Below are positions 5,882 to 15,366 of a DNA stretch of 64,000 nucleotides, piece after piece. The stretch is from Chitinophagales bacterium (lineage in GTDB: Bacteria; Bacteroidota; Bacteroidia; Chitinophagales; Saprospiraceae): contig JAFLBO010000009.1 of NCBI GenBank assembly GCA_017303475.1, positions 124,001-188,000 on the forward strand. Direction: 5' to 3'. The notes under the pieces were generated by a model. That model worked only from the letters and a program-made list of their open reading frames with translations. It did no database searches and was not told the DNA's origin. A program made the translations under genes and the position numbers. Every line of letters starts with the position of its first letter. Position 1 is the first letter of the stretch.

Positions 5882-7900
5882 TTACCGCACCTCCCAGGTT
5901 TTTCCACCCACCCCGGTAATCTTCAGTGATTTCCACTTTTTAGGCAATTTGGTTTTTAACTGAACAATGCCCTGCGGGGTAATGTCCAGTCCGCCAAAGC
6001 CCATGATGGTGGCCTGGAGGAATCCGCCGGCGCCGGTGGCAAAATAAGGGTTGGTGCCGCCTGCACATTCTGCCAGAACGCCGAAGGGCGGCACTTCGTT
6101 GGGTTTGTAACTCTTTATCCAAAGTCCGTAAGCTCGCTCGGCATCTCCTGCGCGCGCAGCCGAAACGGTGAGGATGGCGTTGCCCATAGCCGGACCCTCG
6201 GGCGACATCCGGGGTTCGTAGTAGTCCAGGTCTTTTTTGATCTGTGCCGGATCTGTAATCACTTTGAGCGGGTAGGCCAGGAGGTTTACATCGGCCTGTT
6301 TAATGATTTCACCATTGTAGGTGGCGTTTTCGCGGGTTACGCCGTCGGGGAATTTCAACAGGGGGATATTGGCGGCCACATGCGCCCAATCCGGATCGGC
6401 GGGCAGGCCCAGTTCGCGGGCGGCATCGGTGGCATAACCCAGTACGGTTTTGGCCATGCCGTTGGTGAAGGCATTGTTGTCGATGTTTTCCTGCCATTCA
6501 TTGGCGCCAATCACGTTGTTGATGTTGTACTGCCCGGGACCGTCGCGTTCTACCCTGCTGGCCCAAAAATCGGCCACTTCTTTCAGGATGGGCCAGCCGC
6601 GGTCGCGCAGCCAGACTTTATCTTTCGTTACCAGATAATACTGCCAGGCTGCCCAGCCCACACATCCGGTAATGTGGTGCTGAAAGGGTCCGGTGAGCGC
6701 CCAAACCGGCGTTTCTTCCTGGCCGGTAGTGGTGCTTTCCCAGGGGTACATGGCGCCGCGGTAGCCGTGCGAAAAAGCGTTTTGTTTGGCTTCATCTAGC
6801 AATTGATACCGGAATTCCAGGAAAGAACGCGCTATTTCAGGATGCAGCAGCAGCATGGGCGGGTACATCCACAGTTCGGTATCCCAGAACACGTGCCCGT
6901 TGTACCCCAATCCACTCAGGCCCATGGGCGACAAGCTCAGGGCCGTGCCTTCCCGCCCGAAGGAATAGAGGTGGTACATAGCTGAATGTACATCGCGGGT
7001 GGCATCCACGTCGCCTTCAATGCTGATGTCGGAAGCCCAGAGTTTGTCCCACTCTGCGTTATGACGTTTGAGCAGTCGTTCGGTGCGTTCCAGCGCGGCA
7101 AAAATGGTTAGGCGTTCGGCTTCGTTGTGCGCATCCACGGTATGGGCTGAAGAAACCAGCGTGCCCACGATGGCAAATTTGTAGGTTTCGCCGGCTTTCA
7201 GTTTTTTATGGAATTTCAACAGGTGCATGTTGTAATCCCAGTCTTCGTGGATCAAATCCGGCTCGGAACCGTGTTTTTCTTCAAAAATAAAACTGCTTGA
7301 GGCCGCCACAGTGTATTTGCCTGAAGGACTTTTACCCACAGAAGTAAGCAGCGGGATCAGCACGTGCGGCCGGTCAATTTCTGCATACAGGTTGTGCACA
7401 TCCTGGAGCATGTCAGGCGCTTCAATGACGGCCATGGGCGTGATCATCACGTCTTTTTTGGCGGTAATTTCCACGATGCTGAGCGCCGAATAGGGCAAAT
7501 GCCGGAGTGCCATGAGCGTGTGGCGGACGGATAGTTTATCGCCTACATCGTAAGTGGTCTGCAACTGGGCATGGCGCATGTCCAGCACCTGTTTGTATCC
7601 TGAAATATCTGCCCGCCCAATCCGGCGCCCGTCTACATCCAGGTTCATGTTGATGAAATTAAAACCCTTGAGGATGTTGGATACGCGTCCGCGTCCGTAG
7701 TTGTCGTAAGCGCCGTTGAGCACCACGTCTTTCACCCGCATGGGTTCAGGCGAGGAAACCAGGCCAATCATGCCGTTGGCCACGGTAATGCCGTAGTAAT
7801 TGGAGGGATTAATGTTGTCGGCCACAATATGCCAGGCATCGTTTTGTGACCGGGCAAATGAGGCAATAAAGAGAAAAGAGTAGCAAAGGAATTTTTTCAT
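5882..7900 (-). CDS. Glycoside hydrolase family 65 protein, exported
   Basis: A 672-residue protein with a signal peptide (about 1-18, ending ARSQ) followed by a GH65 (alpha/alpha)6-barrel fold. Recognisable stretches are GHVFWDTELWMYPPMLLL (about 327-345) and VIGANEWQENIDNNAF (about 457-472), where the Glu of GANEW sits where GH65 enzymes have the catalytic acid. GH65 contains phosphorylases and hydrolases acting on alpha-glucosides; this one is exported and lacks an obvious phosphate-binding loop, so a hydrolase is more likely. A Flavobacterium GH65 is a kojibiose hydrolase, a possible model. It stands alone, with no SusC/D pair. Substrate unknown. Confidence 0.85.
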   Translation of the reverse strand: MKKFLCYSFLFIASFARSQNDAWHIVADNINPSNYYGITVANGMIGLVSSPEPMRVKDVVLNGAYDNYGRGRVSNILKGFNFINMNLDVDGRRIGRADISGYKQVLDMRHAQLQTTYDVGDKLSVRHTLMALRHLPYSALSIVEITAKKDVMITPMAVIEAPDMLQDVHNLYAEIDRPHVLIPLLTSVGKSPSGKYTVAASSSFIFEEKHGSEPDLIHEDWDYNMHLLKFHKKLKAGETYKFAIVGTLVSSAHTVDAHNEAERLTIFAALERTERLLKRHNAEWDKLWASDISIEGDVDATRDVHSAMYHLYSFGREGTALSLSPMGLSGLGYNGHVFWDTELWMYPPMLLLHPEIARSFLEFRYQLLDEAKQNAFSHGYRGAMYPWESTTTGQEETPVWALTGPFQHHITGCVGWAAWQYYLVTKDKVWLRDRGWPILKEVADFWASRVERDGPGQYNINNVIGANEWQENIDNNAFTNGMAKTVLGYATDAARELGLPADPDWAHVAANIPLLKFPDGVTRENATYNGEIIKQADVNLLAYPLKVITDPAQIKKDLDYYEPRMSPEGPAMGNAILTVSAARAGDAERAYGLWIKSYKPNEVPPFGVLAECAGGTNPYFATGAGGFLQATIMGFGGLDITPQGIVQLKTKLPKKWKSLKITGVGGKTWEVR

Positions 7901-8029
7901 GGTTGAGAACGGTGCAGGTTGAGGTTCACCGCTAAGTACGCAAATTAAAGACTGAGGTAGAAAAGCAAGGCGTTTTTCTGGGTGGAATGAGAAAGATTTT
8001 TTTAATGATGGGGGTCAAGAGGGTATTAA

Positions 8030-8181
8030 GGGTGTTTTTACCACTAAGACACAGAGGGCACTAAGGGTGTTTTTACCACTAAGGCACTAAGGGCACTAAG
8101 AAAGTTTCCTTAGTGCCCTTAGTGCCTTAGTGGTAAAAACACCCTTAGTGCCCTCTGCACCTTAGTGGTGAAAAAACACCC
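8030..8181. repeat. 150-bp near-perfect palindrome of ACTAAGGGC units
   Basis: The left arm (8030-8100) and right arm (8109-8181) are almost fully complementary around an 8-base loop. Each arm repeats units such as CACTAAGGG and the block GGGTGTTTTTACCACTAAG. It lies between the divergent GH65 (start 7900) and Wzz-like (start 8247) genes, so unlike the other hairpins it is in a promoter region rather than at gene ends. The rest of 7901-8246 holds the promoter noted at 8218-8225. Confidence 0.85.
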
Positions 8182-8217
8182 CCTATCCCCCCATGCCTTT
8201 AATTCAACGATTACTCC

Positions 8218-8225
8218 TAACTTTG
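8218..8225 (+). promoter_or_regulatory. Putative -7 box of the Wzz-like gene
   Basis: TAACTTTG matches the Bacteroidota -7 consensus exactly, 21 bases before the ATG at 8247. No clear TTTG is present 19 bases upstream. Confidence 0.45.
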
Positions 8226-8246
8226 CCTGAATAATCGCATTAACCG

Positions 8247-10460
8247 ATGGATTTTACTTACCTGCTGAACATCCTGCTGCGCCGAAAATGGCTGATTCTG
8301 GGGGCTATGGCTACTGCTGCTGTGGCTACTTTTTTCTTTATTGGCCAAAAACCGGCGCGCTATAAATCCAGCGTGGTGATGGCCACGGGAATTGTCAATT
8401 ACAAAGGCATCAATTCAGATAATTCCGATGCTTTTGTGCAGCAATACCAGGTAGAAAACGCTTTTTCCAACCTGCTGGAATTTGCCCAGTCGCGCTCTGC
8501 CATTAAACTGGTTACCATTGAAATGCTGCAGCACGATTTGGGCGGGCAAACGGCTTTTCGCCAACCCAACCCGGCGCTGCCGTTTACGGAGCAGGAAAAA
8601 CAAAGCCTCCTGCAACAACTGAAAGGAATTCAGCTCGATAGCCTGGAAGATCCCTCTTTTTCTCCTGATTTCGATTTTTTGCTGGATAAAGTGGCCCGTG
8701 CTTATGGGTACGACAACGACGCCATCCTGCGCAGTCTTTCCGTAAAAAGAAAGGGCCAGACGGATTATTTGGACATTGCCGTGACCACAGAAATTCCGGC
8801 TTTGTCGCAATACCTCGTGAATGCGTATGCGCAGCGCTTTCTCACCTATTATTACAACCTTTTGGTGCGCGAAAAGCGCAAAAACGTAGACTCCTACGCC
8901 AAATTAGCCACGGAAAAAAAGGCCGTGGTGGATTCCATCAGCGACCTGAAGTTTGAATACCTGAAACAAAAAGGGCTGCCGGTGCTGGGCAGGCAGAGCG
9001 AGGAACTGGTGGCGCAGATCACCAAACTGGAATTTGAACGCCAGCGCGCCGACGCCCGCAAACGTTCCGCCGCTGAATCGGTGAACCGCATTAAAAAATA
9101 CGAGAGCGACCGCGAATCGCGCGATGCCCGGGAGGTACAAAGCCGGTTGCTGGATAAAAACAGCACGGCCGAGCAGATGGAGCGCGTGCGCGAACTCACC
9201 CGCAAAAGCGCCGAAGCGGGCGGCAAAAACGAAGACATAGAAACCGAGCTCGCCGATGCCAAAGCTGAACTGGAAGCCACCATGCGCGCTTCCGCCCGCG
9301 CACAAGGCAAACCGCGCAATGAAGAAGGCAAAAAAACGCGCGAAGAACTGTACAAAGATCGTGTAGGGGTGGATCTGGAACGTATTGAAGCCGAGGCCAG
9401 CTACAACCGCACCAACAACGAAATCTACGCCCTCAAAAACAAGCTGGGCAGCATGGTGGTGAGCGACGAGGTGTATTCCAAGCTGCAACAGGAGCAGGAC
9501 AATGCGCAGCTGGAGTTTGATAAGGTGAACGATGAATTCATCAAAGCCAAGCTTACGCTGGAAAACGCCGAAAATCCGCTCACGGTGGTGCAAACCGGCC
9601 AGCTTCCGGAATGGCCCGAACCCGACCGTCGTACCCTGATCAGCATATTTGCCGCCATTGTGGTGGGCACGCTCACGGTGATCGCGTTGTTTGTGCTGGC
9701 CTACCTGGACGGCTCCATTCAGTCGCCCGATTTGTTCAAAAAGTACACCGGCGGGTTGCCATTGCTGGGCGTCATTCCGGCTATTTCGGTGAAGGGTTTT
9801 GATTTGGAGCGCATTTTTGCCGCCCGCAATCCGGATGCGGCAACCACGGCGTTTCGGGAGAGTTTGCGCAAGTTGCGCGGACAAATCATGGCCTCAGGCG
9901 GCAAAACCTGGCTGCTGATGAGCGTCAAAACCCAGGAGGGGAAAACTTTTACCATGCTCTCGCTGGCTCATTCGCTGGCCTTCAACCAAAAGCGGGTGCT
10001 GATGCTGGATACCAATTTTAAAGCCCCGCTGCCGGAGTCGTTTACAGATCAGCCCAGTGTGCACAAAGAGTTGCTGAATGGTTTGCTTAAAAAGCACGGG
10101 CTGGATGCGGTATTTCAGTTAAAAAACCAGAGCGCCGAGGAAGCCGAGGGACAGGGTGTGGAAGTGCTGGGCAATGTGGGGTTGCCCAAATCGCCGGCGG
10201 AATTGCTCGAAGAAACTGCTTTTCGGGCATTTTTGGCAGATTTAGGGGCGCATTTTGACTATATACTGCTGGAAGCAGCGGCCCTCAATGATTATTCCGA
10301 TGCGCAGGAGTTGGCGCCTTATGCCGATCGTATTTTGGCGGTTTTCAATGCCCATTCCACTTTGAAGGCGGCAGATCAGACCTCGCTGGATTACCTGCGT
10401 TCGCTCGGGCCAAAGTTTGCCGGAGCGGTGCTGACGGAGGTGGATGGGAGGTATGTGTGA
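8247..10460 (+). CDS. Wzz/GumC-type chain-length protein with degenerate BY-kinase domain
   Basis: A 737-residue inner-membrane protein with the layout of Wzc/GumC co-polymerases of exopolysaccharide export: transmembrane helix 1 at about 13-33, a periplasmic domain with long coiled coil (about 190-460), helix 2 at about 463-486, and a cytoplasmic P-loop domain. The P-loop is weak: SVKTQEGKTF (about 561-570) lacks the usual first Gly and Pro. Walker A' is kept (VLMLDTNF), but the Walker B Asp is missing (YILLEAAAL). The C-terminus ends GRYV with no tyrosine cluster. It may therefore be a chain-length regulator without kinase activity. No other polysaccharide genes are adjacent. Its last 146 bases are copied at 15202-15356. 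Confidence 0.82.
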   Translation: MDFTYLLNILLRRKWLILGAMATAAVATFFFIGQKPARYKSSVVMATGIVNYKGINSDNSDAFVQQYQVENAFSNLLEFAQSRSAIKLVTIEMLQHDLGGQTAFRQPNPALPFTEQEKQSLLQQLKGIQLDSLEDPSFSPDFDFLLDKVARAYGYDNDAILRSLSVKRKGQTDYLDIAVTTEIPALSQYLVNAYAQRFLTYYYNLLVREKRKNVDSYAKLATEKKAVVDSISDLKFEYLKQKGLPVLGRQSEELVAQITKLEFERQRADARKRSAAESVNRIKKYESDRESRDAREVQSRLLDKNSTAEQMERVRELTRKSAEAGGKNEDIETELADAKAELEATMRASARAQGKPRNEEGKKTREELYKDRVGVDLERIEAEASYNRTNNEIYALKNKLGSMVVSDEVYSKLQQEQDNAQLEFDKVNDEFIKAKLTLENAENPLTVVQTGQLPEWPEPDRRTLISIFAAIVVGTLTVIALFVLAYLDGSIQSPDLFKKYTGGLPLLGVIPAISVKGFDLERIFAARNPDAATTAFRESLRKLRGQIMASGGKTWLLMSVKTQEGKTFTMLSLAHSLAFNQKRVLMLDTNFKAPLPESFTDQPSVHKELLNGLLKKHGLDAVFQLKNQSAEEAEGQGVEVLGNVGLPKSPAELLEETAFRAFLADLGAHFDYILLEAAALNDYSDAQELAPYADRILAVFNAHSTLKAADQTSLDYLRSLGPKFAGAVLTEVDGRYV

Positions 10461-10469
10461 GGGGTAGGG
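10315..10469 (+). repeat. 155-bp direct repeat, copy 1 (3' end of the Wzz-like gene)
   Basis: This stretch covers the last 49 codons of the Wzz-like gene and nine bases after its stop. It recurs at 15202-15356 in the same orientation with only two differences (10415 and 10436 regions, G to A in both). The two copies enclose 4.7 kb with two T9SS cargo genes. Confidence 0.95.
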
Positions 10470-10594
10470 CGGGTGTTAAAGTTGCCTAAATTAGTCAAAC
10501 CCTCAGAATTAACAATTCACCATTGGCAGTCAATCATATCTTTATGACTTCTGTAAAAAAAATAGCGCATTTTTAACCAACCTATTATATTTTT

Positions 10595-12956
10595 ATGATG
10601 ATCTTACAAAGATTTTCACGCATCACGCATCACGCTTTCTGCTTTTTTAATCCTGCTCAGTATAGGTATAACAAAAGCGCAAAGTATTGAATGTGGAACG
10701 CCAGATATCCCCCTTGCCCAAATGGAGCAGATTCTGGCAAATCTCAATCCACAGGCAAGTGGCTCTGGCACTTCACCCATCCGAATTCCGGTGTACTATT
10801 TTTTGCTCAGAGGTACTAATGGTTCAACCATTCATGGTAATTTTGATATTGAGCAAAGCATCAATACCGTAAACAACCATTTTGATGGGCTTTTTGAATT
10901 TTATGTCTGTGGCCGTGAACAAATTGATATCGATCAATTTCAGGCAATGGATTTGAATGCATCCTCTTCAGATGTAGTCGATTTACATCAGATTGTAAAC
11001 CTGAATTTTCCTGTTGCCCAGGAATGTGTCAAAGTGTTTTTTTGTGATGTAATTTTATGGGCGGGTACTACTCCTGGTGGTTATGCGCACGAAAGATTTA
11101 ATTACGGTGTAAATGGCGCTGTATATTTATCGGATGAGCGGATAGCAAACTTATCCCACGAGCTTGGGCACTATTTTGGATTGCCGCATACCTTTCTGGA
11201 TCCACCGACTCAATATGTACATGATTTTGCCCATCCTGTTTTTATCAATGGTGTAAAATACACCTGCAAACAAACCGGTGATGGATTTTGCGATACTCCG
11301 GCGGATTTAGAAACGCTGTGCTCTGCGAATGCAGACTGTATTGTAACTTGTACTGTGCCAGACCCTCTAGGGGTAGCATATTCTCCAGATGTAACCAACA
11401 TTATGAGTTATTACACGGAATGTGCCAACAGGTTTTCCCTGGAACAGCAGGAACGAATGAGAACCATGTATAATTTACATCCCGATTATGAAGAATTAAG
11501 GATTATCAATCCGGCATGCGCGCTCAAAACTGGACATATTGAACAATCCTGTGTTAAACAAGGTGAGTCTTTTCCTGAGCCCTTTGAGGAGTTGGATGTG
11601 AAAATACGTCAACAACCTCTTCCCATTTGTAATTCCATAACCAACGGAGGAGGGCGCTATCAATTTAATCCTTGCAATTGGGCTGATGGGAAAAGAGATA
11701 TCATGCCTGATTTGGACTTTAGTTTTCCACTCAATGGGGTAACTACCTATGATGTAGTAGTTATTCAAAAGCATATTCTAATTTTAGAGCCATTTACAAG
11801 TCCATTCCAGTATATTGCTGCTGATGCAAACAATACTGGAAGTGTTACCCCTCAAGACATTATTGAAATAAGGAGGCTAATTCTTGGCATTGTTCCGAAT
11901 TTCCCACTGAATAGCAGCTGGAGATATATACCTAAACTTTACCTGGGAAACCCTGCGTTTTATAGTCAATTTGATGATGGGAACCCGTTTGATGCGCAAG
12001 CAATTGATCCATTCATTGGTACATTCAGATCTTATAATTGTCCGAACCCTCAGACCCCACTTCCAAACAATTGCACCTGGTTGGATCATGTTTCTGTTTC
12101 AACTAATCATCCCTTGGCGCAACTGGAAAATACCTGGTCCTTTGTTGGCGTAAAAGTAGGAGATGTGAATTGTAGTGCAGAAAGCGATGGAAACCTTGTA
12201 GAAGACGACCCAGATGAAACGTTTTTTTCTACCTTAACCGGGCTGCCTATTCCTATCAACACTGGCGAGTTCAAAAAGATACAGGTCATAGCAGAAAGCG
12301 AGCAGGAGGTAATTGCCTGGCAGATGGGCGCTTCATTTGCAGCTGACAGCCTTGAATTTCTCTCCTTTCTACCGGGGAATGTAGCCACTACTTTTGACCT
12401 CGACAACTTTCACCATGTAGATGGAAGTGGCTCGGAATCTGGCGTAAGTAAAATAAATGCACTTTGGTTTGCTACGGACGGCAATGAAAAGCAGATCAAC
12501 AACAAAATACTGTTTGAATTTGTGGTGCAAGCCAATGCCCCCATTCCAGCGCTAGAATCTTTTTTAAACCTGAATGCAGCAGGTGTAACCCCTTTTAAGT
12601 TTTTCAACGAAGCAGGTGAAAATGTGCCAGTAACGCTTAAGCTGAATGCCCTGAACTTTGCAGGCGGAAGAGACGCCTTGAAAATGGAGGAAGTAAACCA
12701 GTTGTCAAAGGTTTCAGTGGCCCCGGTTCCGTTTGAGGATGCCTTTGCCATCAACTTTTCCTTAGCTAAGGATGCCAATGTCGGCTTGCAATTATATCAT
12801 GCTGATGGTCGTTTGGTATCATCGGCCCACCATTGGTTTACCAAGGGGATGCAAGAGCTGGTGGTAGATGGATTGGCTAATGCCCCATCAGGCGTTTACT
12901 ACTATTCCCTTACCTCTGAAGGGTTTATTCACCACGGGGTTATTTCCAAAAAATAA
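10595..12956 (+). CDS. M43-like secreted metalloprotease with dockerin-like and cohesin-like segments (signal peptide out of frame)
   Basis: From ATG 10722 an open frame of 744 residues holds the zinc motif HELGHYFGLPH (146-156) and the Met-turn NIMSYY (about 226), as in M43/pappalysin-type metalloproteases. A dockerin-like segment (about 325-390, AADANNTGSVTPQD), a cohesin-like beta domain (about 510-640) and a T9SS CTD follow. The signal peptide (SRITLSAFLILLSIGITKAQ) lies upstream in the same frame but has no start; the ATG pair at 10595-10600 is in another frame. Removing one 7-base unit (ACGCATC) at 10618-10635 joins them into a 784-residue secreted protein. As given, the only ATG in frame yields a cytoplasmic, non-exported form. 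Confidence 0.8.
10618..10635 (+). repeat. Heptanucleotide tandem repeat in signal-peptide codons
   Basis: Two and a half copies of ACGCATC (10618-10624, 10625-10631, then ACGC). One unit more or less shifts the reading frame by one base. With one unit fewer the ATG at 10595 reads straight into the hydrophobic signal peptide and the mature metalloprotease. Confidence 0.9.
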
Positions 12957-12974
12957 CTACTAAATCTAACAACA

Positions 12975-13013
12975 GGTCCGTTTACTACTCTTCAAAAGCA
13001 TAGTAAACGGACC
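12975..13013. terminator. Hairpin between the metalloprotease and beta-helix genes
   Basis: Arms GGTCCGTTTACTA (12975-12987) and TAGTAAACGGACC (13001-13013) pair perfectly over 13 bp with a 13-base loop. It starts 19 bases after the metalloprotease stop and ends 19 bases before the next ATG. There is no T-run, so it may attenuate or end transcription, or stabilise an mRNA end. Confidence 0.6.
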
Positions 13014-13031
13014 CTTCAACGTTTCGAATCC

Positions 13032-15167
13032 ATGCGCCACATTTTACTCTCCATAGCAGCCTGTATTTTTCCCCTTTCCAATTTCCTACACGCCCAAAAT
13101 ATCTGGCATGTCAATGCCTCCAGTCAGGCTACTCAGCCAAGCGGCATTTCCTGGCAAGAAGCGTTCCCCCGTTTGCAGGAGGCCTTGCAAGTGGCTCAAT
13201 ATGGAGATCAAATCTGGGTAGCCGCAGGGGTATACACACCTACCCAAACAGCACAGCGGGATATTTCCTTTGTGTTGAAAAACGGCGTTGCCTTGTTGGG
13301 CGGTTTTGCTGGCACAGAATCTGCCGCTGAACAGCGCAATCCAACCCTGAACCTCACCAGATTGAGTGGCAACATCGGCGATGCGGCCATTGATACCGAC
13401 AATTCATTTCATGTACTCATGGGTACAGGATTGGATGAACAAACCGTATTAGACGGGTTTATCATTTCTGATGGAAACTCCTCCGGTTCCGTCAACACAG
13501 AATCTGATCAATATGGCGCAGGTTTGTTTTTACTGGGCTCTGAGGGGCTGCCAGATTCCCGACCATTGATTGCAAACTGCGTTTTTGAGCACAATGAGGC
13601 CGGGCAAGGCGGTGGCGGCCTTTTTGCCGGACACATTAATCCATCCGACCCGTTTGGCCCTCAGTATTTGGTTAATCCCCGACTGGTAAATTGTACTTTT
13701 TTTCAGAATCGGGGAAATATTTACGGGGGCGGATTGATGAAAACAGGTCCTACTTCGCCTAATGATACCTTTTTACTCGAAAATTGCCGGTTTGCTGATA
13801 ATTATGCCTTCGCCTCCCATGGTGGGGGCGTGTATATTGAAAAAACAGGCAATTCTACCATCGCGTTTGAGGACTGTATTTTTGAATACAATGAAACGCA
13901 GGGTGGAGATGGCGGAGGGCTGAACGTGACGGCCAACTCGGAAGGGGCGTTTACGATTGACCTATCCTTAAACGGCTGTACTTTTTTAAAAAATAATGCG
14001 CCAGCCGGTGGTGGTTTTTATATTGATGGATTTTATGATGATCCTAAGGATTATTTAATTAAACTCAATATTAGAAATTGTACGTTAAGAGAAAATGATG
14101 CAAGAAATGATAACGGTGGAGCATTTATGGTTTATATTGGTGAAAATGGTTTTGTTGATGCAGAAATTTCGAATTCCAGTTTTCTTATCAATACAGGTAG
14201 TTCCTTTTTTGCAACTTCATTTATTTGTGATGAAGAAAGTGAAGCAAAAATATTAGTTGAAAAATGTGAATTTATTGGCAATGTGGATAGTGATAACCCC
14301 GTTAGCAATTTTTTTGCTTACAGCGCAGGAGGCAACAAGGTACACAGCCGCCTCCACAATTGTTTGTTTGCCAACAACCCTGGCGGGGCCATTTTCGCCG
14401 GAGGGCATGAAGAAACCAAGGTGCTGACCGAAGTAACCAATTGCACCTTTTACAACAACGGAGCAAATCCGTTTGGGAAACGATGGTATTCATCTTTTAA
14501 TCAAACAGGCGCTCAGTTTTACAACAAAATGAACTTTTACAACTGCGCCATTTGGGAGCCGCAGTCCAATCACCGGCTGATTTACAACAACAATCAAAAT
14601 ATTCTCAACGGTTCCTGGTTCCTTTTTGAATATTGTAGTATTAGTCCGTTAGTACCTTCTCCTGCCGTAATTCCCAATTATATGGATGTTTTCGGGGATA
14701 GTGTTTACCACAATGTCTATCCAGGGTTCATTGACACACTGGGAGGTGATTTCAGACTCAATACATGTTCACCCGTCATCAACAGAGGAAGTAACGCGGC
14801 GGTTGACAGTGCTGGACTTACATCAGACTTTGACGGGCAGCCTCGTATCCGCTTTGGTCGGGTAGACTTAGGCGCTTATGAGCAGCAGGATTCCTGCTTA
14901 ACCTCTTCCACAGAGGATCTGGAAACTGTTAGCTCCGGCAAACTTTGGCCCAATCCTGTATCACCAGGCGGCCAGGTGGAATGGGAGTTCCCGGATGGGG
15001 CCCCAAAAACAGGGTATTGGCAGGTATTGGATTCGTTTGGCCGGCTCTTGTTAGAGGGTTCGGATCTGAGTACCGGCATTACTGCCCCGGCAGCCCCGGG
15101 TATTTATTGGGTAATTCTGAATATCGAGCAACAAACGATTCAGCGTAAGTTTGTGGTGCAGCGGTGA
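13032..15167 (+). CDS. Secreted parallel beta-helix protein with T9SS CTD
   Basis: A 711-residue exported protein: signal peptide (1-21, ending LHAQ), then a right-handed parallel beta-helix with polymorphic-outer-membrane-type features (repeated GGG, NC.F and ENN patterns such as GGGLFAGH and CTFFQNRGNIYGGGL) to about residue 600, then a type A CTD beginning LWPNPVSPGG and ending RKFVVQR. Such proteins are surface-exposed adhesins or glycan-binding proteins; no catalytic residues are recognisable. The middle third (about 14030-14290) is visibly richer in A and T than the rest of the gene. It follows the metalloprotease gene inside the segment bounded by the 155-bp repeat. Confidence 0.85.
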   Translation: MRHILLSIAACIFPLSNFLHAQNIWHVNASSQATQPSGISWQEAFPRLQEALQVAQYGDQIWVAAGVYTPTQTAQRDISFVLKNGVALLGGFAGTESAAEQRNPTLNLTRLSGNIGDAAIDTDNSFHVLMGTGLDEQTVLDGFIISDGNSSGSVNTESDQYGAGLFLLGSEGLPDSRPLIANCVFEHNEAGQGGGGLFAGHINPSDPFGPQYLVNPRLVNCTFFQNRGNIYGGGLMKTGPTSPNDTFLLENCRFADNYAFASHGGGVYIEKTGNSTIAFEDCIFEYNETQGGDGGGLNVTANSEGAFTIDLSLNGCTFLKNNAPAGGGFYIDGFYDDPKDYLIKLNIRNCTLRENDARNDNGGAFMVYIGENGFVDAEISNSSFLINTGSSFFATSFICDEESEAKILVEKCEFIGNVDSDNPVSNFFAYSAGGNKVHSRLHNCLFANNPGGAIFAGGHEETKVLTEVTNCTFYNNGANPFGKRWYSSFNQTGAQFYNKMNFYNCAIWEPQSNHRLIYNNNQNILNGSWFLFEYCSISPLVPSPAVIPNYMDVFGDSVYHNVYPGFIDTLGGDFRLNTCSPVINRGSNAAVDSAGLTSDFDGQPRIRFGRVDLGAYEQQDSCLTSSTEDLETVSSGKLWPNPVSPGGQVEWEFPDGAPKTGYWQVLDSFGRLLLEGSDLSTGITAPAAPGIYWVILNIEQQTIQRKFVVQR

Positions 15168-15201
15168 GATAATGTCTGCTGCGTTTGGGGCTTCCAGAAC
15201 A

Positions 15202-15356
15202 CGCCTTATGCCGATCGTATTTTGGCGGTTTTCAATGCCCATTCCACTTTGAAGGCGGCAGATCAGACCTCGCTGGATTACCTGCGTTCGCTCGGGCCAA
15301 AATTTGCCGGAGCGGTGCTGACAGAGGTGGATGGGAGGTATGTGTGAGGGGTAGGG
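15202..15356 (+). repeat. 155-bp direct repeat, copy 2
   Basis: A second copy of 10315-10469, differing at two positions. It carries the last codons and stop of the Wzz-like gene without the rest, and lies 34 bases after the beta-helix gene and 10 bases before the 3' end of the next, convergent gene. It is the right border of the 4.7 kb segment. Confidence 0.95.
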
Positions 15357-15366
15357 GGAGCTCTGC

